DNA of 47,643 nt from the NCBI GenBank assembly GCA_034419095.1, contig DAOULQ010000177.1:1-47643 (forward strand), given 5' to 3'. The notes beneath the pieces were generated by a model. It worked only from the letters and a program-made list of their open reading frames with translations, ran no database searches and was not told the origin of the DNA. Both the position numbers and the translations under genes were made by a program. Below, piece after piece: positions 1-7,490 of this stretch. The stretch comes from UBA7937 sp034419095. Its GTDB lineage: Bacteria; Chloroflexota; Anaerolineae; UBA7937. Within the stretch, counting starts at the first letter, position 1. Each line of letters starts with the position of its first letter.

Positions 1-2
1 GC

Positions 3-128
3 ATCTATGGTGCCAAAACCCAGTCAGGTACCGTCCATCCGCTTAAGAAACAGTCACCGCGCTTGGTTACAAAATATGTTGCACAACCGAGCAAGGTTCG
101 GTTACATGTTTAAATTGCTTGACAGGGA
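3..128. repeat. Left arm of 126-bp terminal inverted repeat
   Basis: The 126 bases here are the exact reverse complement of the last 126 bases of the window (47518-47643). Identity stops abruptly after position 128. The repeat contains a small hairpin (AACCGA, 7-base loop, TCGGTT) and carries the stop codon and last eight codons of the methyltransferase gene. I recognise no transposase, tRNA or known element in it. It may be a genomic repeat at which assembly stopped, or an assembly overlap. Confidence 0.9.
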
Positions 129-1010
129 GGGGATACGCGCCGCCTCTCGGAAATCGTATACCCCCTCTTTGGGTCTCCACTCCTGGCCACAACCTGAACA
201 GAAGAGGGTCTTTCCCTCCTCCTGCAAAGGGGCATGGCAATAAAGACAACGGAATAACGCTTCTGAGGTTCCCCCCTCCTCCTTCACGGCCTGAGCGGCG
301 ACGAAGACGCTAGGGCTCAGTTTGAGACCCGCGGTAGGCTTTTGCACGAGGCCATCCAAGTAGGCCAACACCCCAGGGCTGAAGAGCCGCTTCAGGAGGG
401 GGAGGCGAAATAGGGAAACGGCCAGTTCCCCCTCCACAACGAATCCAGCCTCGCGGAGAGAGGCGGAGATGTAGGCGGGGTGGAAGTTGAAATGCATATC
501 CAGATACTCGAAGGGTTCGTGGGAAAAAGGTCGTTTCTGGGAGCGCCCCAGGAGGTAGCGGAAGATCTCCTTGAGGTTACGCTTGTTGGCATACTCTAGG
601 ATGTAGGTTCCCTCCGGCTTGAGGATGCGATGGACCTCGGCCAGGGCGGTGGGGATATCCGCTATATGGTGGAGGACCCGCACGGTGACCGCGGTATCGA
701 CTGCGGAGGAGTTGAGGGGTAGGTGGTAGATATCGGCGGCCATATAGAGAAACCTGCCTTCCCCCAACCTCTCATGGGCTTGAAGGAGTTGGGAGCGGGC
801 GAAATCGAGGAGGATCACCCTCTTGTAACCCTGGTAAAGGTCGGCTAGCCGCCCGAAACCAGCCCCCAACTCCACCAGGGTCTCCCCTTCCGGGGGGAGG
901 AGCCTTCGTAGAGCCATCCGCTCTGCTGTGTCCTCGTACTCCCGGCCACGCCAAAAGGACTCGTAGTCGCTCCCCTCGTAATCGCAGAGCCTATGTTTCA
1001 CGTGAAACAC
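102..1010 (-). CDS. Class I SAM-dependent methyltransferase with C-terminal zinc ribbon
   Basis: Predicted SAM-dependent methyltransferase of about 300 residues; the substrate is unknown. Motif I is visible as VELGAGFGRLADLY (residues 46-59), followed by an acidic strand end (VILLDFA) and a motif-IV/post-I region (AADIYHLPLNSSAVD), typical of the UbiE/Methyltransf_11 fold. The C-terminus has a CxxC...CxxC zinc ribbon (CLYC and CSGC, about residues 256-275). The GTG start at 1010 makes the first residues MFHVKH, which are simply the translation of the parS site; a start at Met32 (MALRRLL) or an upstream-independent GTG at 1004 are alternatives. The gene lies 4 bases after parB and is probably cotranscribed with it. 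Its last codons fall inside the terminal repeat, so the natural C-terminus is uncertain. Confidence 0.75.
   Translation of the reverse strand: MFHVKHRLCDYEGSDYESFWRGREYEDTAERMALRRLLPPEGETLVELGAGFGRLADLYQGYKRVILLDFARSQLLQAHERLGEGRFLYMAADIYHLPLNSSAVDTAVTVRVLHHIADIPTALAEVHRILKPEGTYILEYANKRNLKEIFRYLLGRSQKRPFSHEPFEYLDMHFNFHPAYISASLREAGFVVEGELAVSLFRLPLLKRLFSPGVLAYLDGLVQKPTAGLKLSPSVFVAAQAVKEEGGTSEALFRCLYCHAPLQEEGKTLFCSGCGQEWRPKEGVYDFREAARIPSLSSNLNM
994..1009. promoter_or_regulatory. parS: parS centromere site
   Basis: TGTTTCACGTGAAACA is a perfect 16-bp palindrome matching the bacterial parS consensus TGTTNCACGTGAAACA, the nucleation site for ParB. It lies a few bases beyond the parB stop codon and overlaps the start codon of the methyltransferase gene. 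With parA and parB immediately upstream it completes a ParABS chromosome-segregation locus, which is usually close to the replication origin. Confidence 0.95.
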
Positions 1011-1014
1011 CCTC

Positions 1015-1845
1015 TTACTCTACCAGAAGGTCGTAGAGCTCTTGTAACTCCTCCTCGGAATAGAAGTGGATGATCAACCTCCCCCCCTTCTTGCTCCGAG
1101 CGAGGGTCACCTTGGTGCCCAGGGCTCGCCTGAAGGCTTCCTCTAGGGCTAGGTCCTCCGGGGGTTTGCTCAACGGTCTGGGAGCCCCCTCTATCAGTCG
1201 GCGGACCAGTTCCTCCGTCTGGCGGACGTTGAGGCCCCTCTTGAGGATCGCTTCCAGGGCCCGCTTTTGCTCTTCGGTCTCCAGGCGCAGGAGGGCTCTG
1301 GCGTGCCCTTCGCTTATCAGGTCGGAGAGGAGGGCTTCCGTTGCGGCCTCTGGAAGCCTAAGGAGGCGCAGGGTATTGGCCACCGTGCTTCGATCCCTCC
1401 CCACCCTTCTGGCTATCTCCTCTTGGGTCAGGCCGAATCTCTCTATCAGTTCTCGATAGGCCGAGGCGGCCTCCAGGGGTTTTAGGTCCTCCCTTTGCAG
1501 GTTCTCCACCAGGGCCAAGGCTAGCCTGTCTGAGGGGCCCGCCTCCCGGATTATGGCTGGTACCGTGGCTAGCCCGGCCATCTGGGCGGCCCGCCAACGC
1601 CTCTCCCCGGCGATGATCTGGAACCCCTCCTCGGTTCGAGTGACGATGATAGGCTGTACTAGGCCGTTCTCCCGGATGGAGTCGGCCAGCCCCTCCAACC
1701 CCTTTAAGCCCACTCGAGGTTGGTTAGGGTTAGGCTCTATCCTCTCCACCTCTATTTCCATTATCCCAGAGGGGGGAGGAGTGGGGATGAGGGCCTCTAG
1801 TCCTTTTCCTAATCCACGTTTTCTTCCACCAGGGGTTTCGGCCAT
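1015..1845 (-). CDS. parB: Chromosome-partitioning protein ParB
   Basis: Chromosome-segregation protein that loads at parS as a CTP-dependent clamp and spreads on DNA. The 276-residue length is typical. Visible features are the basic N-terminal ParA-contact motif (RGLGKGLEALIP), the CTP-binding GERRWRAAQMAG segment, the helix-turn-helix QEEIARRVGRDRSTVANTLR (about residues 142-161), and a C-terminal dimerisation region ending in EEELQELYDLL. It lies 12 bases downstream of parA and directly upstream of a perfect parS site. Confidence 0.97.
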   Translation of the reverse strand: MAETPGGRKRGLGKGLEALIPTPPPSGIMEIEVERIEPNPNQPRVGLKGLEGLADSIRENGLVQPIIVTRTEEGFQIIAGERRWRAAQMAGLATVPAIIREAGPSDRLALALVENLQREDLKPLEAASAYRELIERFGLTQEEIARRVGRDRSTVANTLRLLRLPEAATEALLSDLISEGHARALLRLETEEQKRALEAILKRGLNVRQTEELVRRLIEGAPRPLSKPPEDLALEEAFRRALGTKVTLARSKKGGRLIIHFYSEEELQELYDLLVE

Positions 1846-1857
1846 GATACCTCCCTT

Positions 1858-2676
1858 CTAAACAACAACATCCGATGTACGCTCTTTCCTTTTCTTGGTC
1901 TCCCGTTCCGAGACCCGCCCCACGATCTCCCTGGTAAGGGCCTCGTAGGCCAAGGCCCCGGCGGAGCGGGGAGCGTAGATGGAGATCGGTTCCCCATAAC
2001 TGGGGGCCTCGCTGAGACGGACGCTGCGGGGGATGATAGTCCTAAAGACCTTCCCGGGGAAGTGTCTCCTCACCTCCTCCACCACCTGGCGAGCCAGGTT
2101 GGTGCGGGCGTCGTACATGGTCATCACCAGGCCGAAGAGACGCAACCCGGGGTTCAGGGACCGCCGCACCAATCCGATGGTGTGGAGGAGATGGGTGAGG
2201 CCCTCCAGGGAGAGGTACTCACATTGCACGGGGATGATCACATCCCGGGCGGCGACGAGGGCGTTGACGGTGAGAAGCCCCAGGCTGGGAGGGGGGTCGA
2301 TGATGATATAGTCGTACCGTCCCTCTAGGGGTCGAAGAGCCAGACGTAGGAGCCGCTCCCGGGCGGGAAGGCGGATTAGTTCCACCCGGGCGCCGGCTAG
2401 GGAGGGGGCGGAGGGAGCCAAATCCAGGTGAAGCCACTCGGTGGGGAGGATGACTCGAGTCAGGGGCAGCCCTCTTATGAGGCTATCGTAGATGGAGAGG
2501 GACAGGTGGTTCTTGTTTATCCCTAGGCTGCTTGTGGCGTTGGCTTGGGGGTCGATATCTGCTAGGAGGACCTTCCTCCCCTGAGCGGCCAGGTAGGCCC
2601 CTACATTGATGGCGGTGGTTGTCTTGCCCACCCCACCCTTCTGGTTAGCCAAGGCGAATATCGTTCCCATGAGCAT
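1858..2676 (-). CDS. parA: Chromosome-partitioning ATPase ParA (Soj)
   Basis: Walker-type ATPase that drives ParB-parS segregation on the nucleoid. The deviant Walker A motif KGGVGKTTTAIN, the DIDPQAN motif and the IIDPPPSLGLLTVNAL segment are all present in a 272-residue protein. There are two in-frame ATG codons (2676 and 2670); the second gives MGTIFALANQKGG, the more usual N-terminus. Neither has a strong Shine-Dalgarno sequence. The start overlaps the 3' end of the broken kinase gene by 26-32 bases, which implies translational coupling before that gene decayed. Confidence 0.97.
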   Translation of the reverse strand: MLMGTIFALANQKGGVGKTTTAINVGAYLAAQGRKVLLADIDPQANATSSLGINKNHLSLSIYDSLIRGLPLTRVILPTEWLHLDLAPSAPSLAGARVELIRLPARERLLRLALRPLEGRYDYIIIDPPPSLGLLTVNALVAARDVIIPVQCEYLSLEGLTHLLHTIGLVRRSLNPGLRLFGLVMTMYDARTNLARQVVEEVRRHFPGKVFRTIIPRSVRLSEAPSYGEPISIYAPRSAGALAYEALTREIVGRVSERETKKRKERTSDVVV

Positions 2677-3499
2677 ACACTGCCAGTCGTTCTTCTACCT
2701 CCGCCCTGGTGGGTATCCCCGAAAGAGCGGTCCTCTCTATCGACAGGGAGGCCGCGGCATTGGCGAAGCGAGCAGCCTTATGGGGGTTCCCTGTCTCGGC
2801 CAATCTTACTAGAAAAGCGGCAGCGAAGATATCTCCCGCTCCCGTGGGATCGACACCTCTAGCCTGGGGAACGGGAAAGCGATGGCTCTTTCCTTCATGA
2901 TAGAGGGTAGCCCCCTGGGCCCCTTGGGTTACCACGCTTATAGGGGGGAGATCGAGATGCTGCCTGAGTGAAGCCGCCTCTCCCCCCATATCCTCTTCGC
3001 TGACGATGAGGATATCTATAGAGGGGAGTACACTCTCTGCGCCCTCCCATCTCTGAGGATGAACCTGCCCCTCCTCATCCCATCTTCGAAGCTACCCCTG
3101 AGGGGTGAGGCAGAGCAAGGAGTGGGGGAAAATCCACACCATCTCCTCCTCTAATTCCTGGGCTACGGGCCCCAGATGGACGATAGGGAGGTCTCGCCAT
3201 TCCAGAGGCACGGCATCTACATCTAGGGGCGAGGCGCGATGGTGTAGGAATTGGGAGCGGTGCTCTCCCCGATAGGTATTTCTAAAGGTGGTCGTGGTTG
3301 GCGAGGGGAGGCAGAGAAGATCGATCCCTTCTAAGAGTTCGAGTTCTATATCGGGGCCGGCGCTAGTGACTAGGGCCACTTTTCGTCCCAGGTTCCTGGC
3401 GGTCAAAGCCGAATAGAAGGCCGTGCCCCCTAGGTTGTACCTCTCTTCCCCAAGGTCTTTAGTAAGATGCCCAACGACTAGGAAATCCAGTCCCTTCAC
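2645..3499 (-). pseudogene. PfkB-family sugar/nucleoside kinase interrupted by an in-frame TAG
   Basis: Two open segments in the same frame (3092-3499 and 2645-2989) together make one PfkB/ribokinase-family kinase of about 284 codons. The N-terminal part has the VVGHLTKDL and YNLGGTAFYSALTA signature region. The C-terminal part has the second PfkB signature VDPTGAGDIFAAAFL with its catalytic Asp. The interruption is a single TAG at 3092-3094, in the context LTPQG-stop-LRRWDEEG. In this subfamily I would expect Trp there, so TGG to TAG is the simplest explanation. The remaining frame is otherwise intact, so decay is recent or the TAG is a base error. The gene overlaps parA and follows jag by 13 bases. 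Confidence 0.8.
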
Positions 3500-3512
3500 C
3501 CCGATCTCTGCC

Positions 3513-4181
3513 TCAGGGAGCGGTATGCCCCTTAGGAAAGATCACCACTTTGCGGCGATCGCCCTCACCCACGCTCTCTGTAGTCACCTTCTCGTGATCT
3601 CGAAGGGCGAGATGGATGATGCGTCGTTCATGAGCGGGCATCGGCTCTAGAGAGACCGCCTGGCCTAGGAGGGTGGCTCTATCCGCCATGCGGCGCGCCA
3701 GTTGGGTGAGGGACCTCTCACGCCGTTTCTTATACCCCTCTACGTCGACGATAATCTCCATCCACTGCTGGAGCCTGCGGTTGACGATGAGGCGGGTGAT
3801 ATATTGTAAGGCTCGCAGCGTCTCCCCACGACGGCCGATGAGGATGCCTAAGTTCTGCCCCCTGATGTCCAGGACGATGGAGTTCGGTCCTTCTGGAAGA
3901 TCGGGGGGACGAAGGCTCACCTGGGCTTCGATACCCATACCCTCAAGCAGCCTCTCCAACACCTCTTTGGCCACCAGGGCCACCTCCTCTTCAGGCTCAG
4001 AGGGGCGGAGGGTGGCCCGCACTCGAGCCTCTTGGGTCCCCAGACCGAAGAGGCGGCGCCCTCCCTGGCTGAGGATTTGGATCTCCACCTCCTCTGGGCT
4101 GGCCCCTAACTGGGCGAGAGCCTTTTCTGTGGCCTCCTCTATGCTGTTACCGCTCGCCTCTACGCTTCTTCTTTCGTCCAT
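3513..4181 (-). CDS. jag: Jag/KhpB RNA-binding protein (SpoIIIJ-associated)
   Basis: RNA-binding cell-envelope regulator partnered with YidC loci. Order of domains: an N-terminal Jag_N domain with the VEASGNSIEEATEKALAQLG motif, a KH domain whose GxxG-type loop reads LIGRRGETLRALQY, and a C-terminal R3H domain (PMPAHERRIIHLAL). The open frame extends to 4271, but the Jag_N domain begins at ATG 4181 (MDERRSVEAS) after an AAAAGAAG ribosome site, so I choose that start. It overlaps the end of yidC by 35 bases, a coupling commonly seen in this gene pair. Confidence 0.93.
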   Translation of the reverse strand: MDERRSVEASGNSIEEATEKALAQLGASPEEVEIQILSQGGRRLFGLGTQEARVRATLRPSEPEEEVALVAKEVLERLLEGMGIEAQVSLRPPDLPEGPNSIVLDIRGQNLGILIGRRGETLRALQYITRLIVNRRLQQWMEIIVDVEGYKKRRERSLTQLARRMADRATLLGQAVSLEPMPAHERRIIHLALRDHEKVTTESVGEGDRRKVVIFPKGHTAP

Positions 4182-4938
4182 CTTCTTTTCCCGACGCCAC
4201 CGGCTGGGCTCTGAGGCCACCCCACCCGGTGACGAAATATTGCTGGATGATACCCAGAACGCCGGAGACAACCCAGTAGATAGCTAGGCCGGAGGAGACC
4301 TGTAGGGTGAAGAAGCCGAACATGAGGGGCATCATGATGCTCATGCTCTGGTTCATGGAGGCCTGCTGAGGGTCGGCGGAGGGGAGGGTGGTCATCTTCT
4401 GCTGTAGCCAGAAGGTAACCACCACCAGGATGGGTAGGATGTAGTAGGGGTCGGGGCGGGCTAGGTTGAGCCATAGGAATCGACTGTTCAAGGGCATCGC
4501 CCGCCGGACTATCTCGTAGAAAAAAGGCACCGAGTGGTAGATATGTTGGGAGAGGTTTATCAATTGCTCCGGCGTCTCCCCCAACACCTGGTAGATCGAT
4601 TGGTAAAGCCCAAGCCAGATGGGCATCTGGATGAGCATAGGGAGACACCCCGCGGCGGGGTTTACACCATGCTCCCGATACAACTTCATCGTCTCCTCGG
4701 TGAGTTTCTCCCTCTCCTTGGCGTATTTCTTCTGGAGGGCCTGGAGTTGGGGGCCCAGTTCCTGTTGGGCCTTGAGGGAGCGAAGTTGTTGGCGCAGTAG
4801 AGGGTAGGTTAGGAGTCGTATCAGGATGGTGAGCCCCACTATGGCCAGGGCGAAGTTGTTGAAGAGGAGGCTGTAGAGGAGCACCACGAGGTTTATCATG
4901 GGCTCCAAGATTATAGTCGTCCATATTTGTCCTATCAT
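4147..4938 (-). CDS. yidC: Membrane protein insertase YidC/Oxa1
   Basis: Insertase that places proteins, including F0 c-type subunits, into the cytoplasmic membrane with or without SecYEG. The 263-residue protein lacks the large periplasmic domain of proteobacterial YidC and resembles the Gram-positive/Chloroflexi type. Visible are the hydrophobic N-terminal helix, the basic cytoplasmic coiled region (QALQKKYAKEREKLTEETMKLYREHG), the NPAAGCLPMLIQMPIWLGLYQ core, later helices and a basic tail (GRKKKRRGER). It starts 3 bases after the stop of the upstream lipoprotein gene and overlaps jag. Confidence 0.96.
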   Translation of the reverse strand: MIGQIWTTIILEPMINLVVLLYSLLFNNFALAIVGLTILIRLLTYPLLRQQLRSLKAQQELGPQLQALQKKYAKEREKLTEETMKLYREHGVNPAAGCLPMLIQMPIWLGLYQSIYQVLGETPEQLINLSQHIYHSVPFFYEIVRRAMPLNSRFLWLNLARPDPYYILPILVVVTFWLQQKMTTLPSADPQQASMNQSMSIMMPLMFGFFTLQVSSGLAIYWVVSGVLGIIQQYFVTGWGGLRAQPVASGKEDGRKKKRRGER

Positions 4939-4941
4939 CTT

Positions 4942-6027
4942 CTACTCTTCCTTGTCCATCTGGAACTCCCAGATTTTGCTGCCATCTTCTACCCGCAGGG
5001 CGTATACTATCCCCCCATAAGAGGTGAAATATAAGTTCTCCTGGGCTACCCATGGTGTGGAGTAGATCGCCGCCAGCCTCTCTTCCTGGGGAAAGCGCCA
5101 GACCTCTTCGCCCGTCTCTTCGTCGAGGGCGTAGAGATGGCCGTCGCCAGAGCCGAAGATGAGCAACCCTTGGGCCAAGAGGGGGGAAGAACGGATGGCT
5201 CCCCCTGTGTCGAACGCCCAAACCTCATGGCCTTCTCTGTCTAGGGCATACATTTTATGATCGAGAGAGCCAAAATAGACCCTCTCTCCGCTAACCAGGG
5301 GTTGGGACCAGACCCAACCCTCGGCCTTAAACTCCCAGATCTTCTCGCCGGAGTCGGCATCTAGGGCGTAGATCTTGTTGTCCAGAGAGCCAAAATAGAC
5401 AACGCCTTGGGCCAGATGAGGGATGGAGGCGATGGCTCCTCCCGCCTGGAACTCCCAGACCTTCTCGCCCCTCTCCTCATCGAGGGCGTAGAGTTTGCCA
5501 TCGAAGGAGCCGATGTAGAGAAGGCCACCTGCCAAGGCACCTTCCCCCCAGATCTGGGCCCCGGTCTCGAACTCCCAGACTTTGCTACCATCGTCGGCGC
5601 GGAGGGCATATGCCTTATGGTCGGAGGAGGCCACATATACTAAAGTATCCCGGTGGGAGAGGGTATCCCCTCCCAGTAGAGGGGTGGCGACTACGGGCCC
5701 TCCGGTCTGGAACTCCCATCGAATCTGTCCCCCCTCCGCGTCCAGGGCCACGACCGTCCCCTCGAAGGTGCCCAGGTAAACAAGGCCTTCTCCCACAATG
5801 GGGGAGGAGTAGAGGCCGGTGGTGCTCTTCTCCTGCACGATCTTGGTCTCCCATCTCTTTTGGCCGGTGGCGGCGTCGAGGGCGTAGACTCTCCCCCCGG
5901 GGGAGCCGACGTAGAGGGTATCCCCAGAGACAATGGGGCTAGACCAGCCGCTGGCTGGTGCTTGCCTGGCGCATCCGGAGATCAAAATGAGAAGGGCAAA
6001 GATATATATGATTTTCGCTTTTAGCAA
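4942..6027 (-). CDS. PQQ-like beta-propeller lipoprotein (BamB-like)
   Basis: Exported lipoprotein built of repeated beta-propeller blades. The N-terminus is a lipoprotein signal (KIIYIFALLILISGC) with the acylated Cys following LISG. About eight blades follow, each with a YALD/YALR and KxWEF signature (for example KIYALDADSGEKIWEFKA), as in PQQ_2/BamB-type folds that bind no cofactor of their own. I choose a TTG at 6027, seven bases after AGAGGAG, rather than the upstream TTG at 6045 that overlaps the yidD stop. Its place between yidD and yidC suggests an envelope-assembly role, but that is inference. Confidence 0.85.
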   Translation of the reverse strand: MLKAKIIYIFALLILISGCARQAPASGWSSPIVSGDTLYVGSPGGRVYALDAATGQKRWETKIVQEKSTTGLYSSPIVGEGLVYLGTFEGTVVALDAEGGQIRWEFQTGGPVVATPLLGGDTLSHRDTLVYVASSDHKAYALRADDGSKVWEFETGAQIWGEGALAGGLLYIGSFDGKLYALDEERGEKVWEFQAGGAIASIPHLAQGVVYFGSLDNKIYALDADSGEKIWEFKAEGWVWSQPLVSGERVYFGSLDHKMYALDREGHEVWAFDTGGAIRSSPLLAQGLLIFGSGDGHLYALDEETGEEVWRFPQEERLAAIYSTPWVAQENLYFTSYGGIVYALRVEDGSKIWEFQMDKEE

Positions 6028-6041
6028 AGTTATACTCCTCT

Positions 6042-6251
6042 TCAAGGAACGGGGTCGAACCCCCCGGGATGGAAAGGGTGACAGCGGGCTATGCGCTTAA
6101 TCGCTAGCCATCCGCCTCTCCAAGGGCCATATCTCTCGATGGCCTCATAGCCGTACTGGGAACAGGAGGGGACGAAGCGACAACTGGGGGGCAGAAACCG
6201 GGCGAAGGTTCGTTGATATGCTCGGATAAAGGTCAGCAGAATAGCCTTCAT
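6042..6251 (-). CDS. yidD: YidD membrane-insertion efficiency factor
   Basis: Small membrane-associated protein encoded between rnpA and yidC in most bacteria, assisting YidC-dependent insertion. The 69-residue sequence has the family core LPPSCRFVPSCSQYGYEAIE, including the conserved CRFxPSCSxY motif, followed by KRIARCHPFHPGGFDPVP, a canonical C-terminus. Its ATG overlaps the rnpA stop as ATGA. Confidence 0.97.
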   Translation of the reverse strand: MKAILLTFIRAYQRTFARFLPPSCRFVPSCSQYGYEAIERYGPWRGGWLAIKRIARCHPFHPGGFDPVP

Positions 6252-6583
6252 TTGATGAGTCCTGCTTGGGAGAGGAGTCTCTCCACCGCGGCCTCCACCT
6301 CTGGGAAAGGGGCCCCGGCGATGGGGGCTCGAGCGATGAAGACCAGATCTTGTCCTGGCGGTATCTCCGATATCCTTCGCCTCACCGTTTCACGCATCAT
6401 CCGCTTGACTCGGTTGCGAACGGTGGCCTTGCCTATTCTACGGCTGACGGAGAAGCCGAAGCGGCTATGGGATAGGCTGTTAGGGAGGACACAGAGGACC
6501 ATCAACGGCTGAGTCCAAGAGCGCCCCTCCCGGCGAGCCTTTTGAAAATCCTCATTTTCCCGAAGCCGGTATCTCCTCTCCAT
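6248..6583 (-). CDS. rnpA: Ribonuclease P protein component
   Basis: Protein subunit of RNase P, which matures tRNA 5' ends. It has the signature FGFSVSRRIGKATVRNRVKR, with the RNR box, and an N-terminus MERRYRLRENEDF typical of the family. The open frame runs upstream to 6742 through rpmH in another frame. The true start is ATG 6583, 8 bases after the rpmH stop, giving 111 residues. Confidence 0.96.
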   Translation of the reverse strand: MERRYRLRENEDFQKARREGRSWTQPLMVLCVLPNSLSHSRFGFSVSRRIGKATVRNRVKRMMRETVRRRISEIPPGQDLVFIARAPIAGAPFPEVEAAVERLLSQAGLIK

Positions 6584-6591
6584 GAAATGGC

Positions 6592-6729
6592 TTATAGGGC
6601 CAACCGCTTGCGTCCTCTTAGTCGCCGGGCCTTTAGGACCCGACGTCCCCCCTGGGTCTTCATGCGGGCCCGGAAGCCGTGGGCCCTCCTTCTCTTTCTC
6701 TTCTTGGGCTGATAGGTCCGTTTGGGCAT
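6592..6729 (-). CDS. rpmH: 50S ribosomal protein L34
   Basis: Ribosomal protein L34, 45 residues, starting MPKRTYQPKKRKRRR and ending in an Arg/Lys-rich tail (LRGRKRLAL), with the central HGFRARM motif invariant in the family. It lies out of frame within the longer rnpA-frame reading. It is the first gene of the rpmH-rnpA-yidD-yidC-jag cluster. The upstream sequence lacks a Shine-Dalgarno, and a TATAAT lies only 12 bases upstream of the start codon. Confidence 0.97.
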   Translation of the reverse strand: MPKRTYQPKKRKRRRAHGFRARMKTQGGRRVLKARRLRGRKRLAL

Positions 6730-6740
6730 AATCGACTACC

Positions 6741-6769
6741 ATTATACCCTTATTTGTCTATCGCTGCAA
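6741..6769 (-). promoter_or_regulatory. Sigma-70-type promoter of rpmH cluster
   Basis: On the minus strand TTGCAG, a 17-base spacer and a perfect TATAAT precede rpmH. The expected transcription start would be only about 5 bases before the ATG at 6729, so the rpmH message would be nearly leaderless, in keeping with the missing Shine-Dalgarno. The -35 matches consensus weakly. Confidence 0.55.
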
Positions 6770-6788
6770 ATGAGGGCAGGTGGCGGTC

Positions 6789-7415
6789 TCACCTACCAAG
6801 TCTGAATGCCAGTGCGGCTGCCGTTCTGGCAAACCAGAATTGTACCACCATGAGAACCAGGCACCCTATGCCGACCAGACCCACGCCCGTCAGACCCGTG
6901 GAGACAGATTGGTCTAGGCCGATTGCTCGAAGGCCCGCCAGGGTAATCGACTCACCTAGAGCCAGAACCCCTATCGGCAGTGCCTCTGCACCGGTTACTA
7001 GGGCGGTGAAGATGCTGACATTCCGGGCACTTCTTGCAAACAGGTCCCCGCTTGCCCCCGCGTGGTATTGTTTCCGACCGACATACAACCCGGCGAGCGT
7101 TCCCAGGGCTATAGTCCCCAACGGCAACCCCATAAAGAAAGCAGATGCCATAGCCGACCAGAAGAGATAAGCCAGTGCTGTCAACTTCATGTCTATACTG
7201 TAGAACCTGGCTATCCAGTTCTTCAAGCCCAGGATGTCGAGGAGGATTCCAAGGCCTAAACCCGTGAACGCCGCAGTGGCTATCCCGTGCTCGGAGATCG
7301 AAAACAGGCCATAAATACGGAGCGCCGCAGCAACCCACCACCAGAGAACGAACAACGATAGGGGACAGATGACCGCTATGACAAAGCCAATTATAATCGA
7401 TTCCGCTCTACTCAT
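6789..7415 (-). CDS. Polytopic membrane protein, function unknown
   Basis: I do not recognise a family. The 208-residue protein is strongly hydrophobic with about five or six predicted transmembrane helices: one near residues 6-35 containing VLWWWVAAAL, others around 45-62, 80-112, 135-155 and 175-205. It ends in a short basic tail. The ATG at 7415 has a good ribosome site (TAGGAG). It sits alone between the rpmH cluster and the NAD-salvage genes, with a 75-base gap upstream. The upstream gap holds a short perfect hairpin (7474-7489). Confidence 0.7.
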   Translation of the reverse strand: MSRAESIIIGFVIAVICPLSLFVLWWWVAAALRIYGLFSISEHGIATAAFTGLGLGILLDILGLKNWIARFYSIDMKLTALAYLFWSAMASAFFMGLPLGTIALGTLAGLYVGRKQYHAGASGDLFARSARNVSIFTALVTGAEALPIGVLALGESITLAGLRAIGLDQSVSTGLTGVGLVGIGCLVLMVVQFWFARTAAALAFRLGR

Positions 7416-7490
7416 AGTCTCCTATTAACCTCCAGGGGGAGAGGTGCCCACAAATTGGTGTTTTCCACGCCTCTAGAACGCTAGTTCTAA

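Noticed and set aside
4160..5221. Long 353-codon minus-strand open frame
   Set aside because: It is an alternative frame over yidC and the lipoprotein gene, rich in Pro/Arg/His with no family features.
7474..7489. TAGAAC-GCTA-GTTCTA hairpin as a terminator for pncB
   Set aside because: Short stem, low GC and no T tract in the minus direction.
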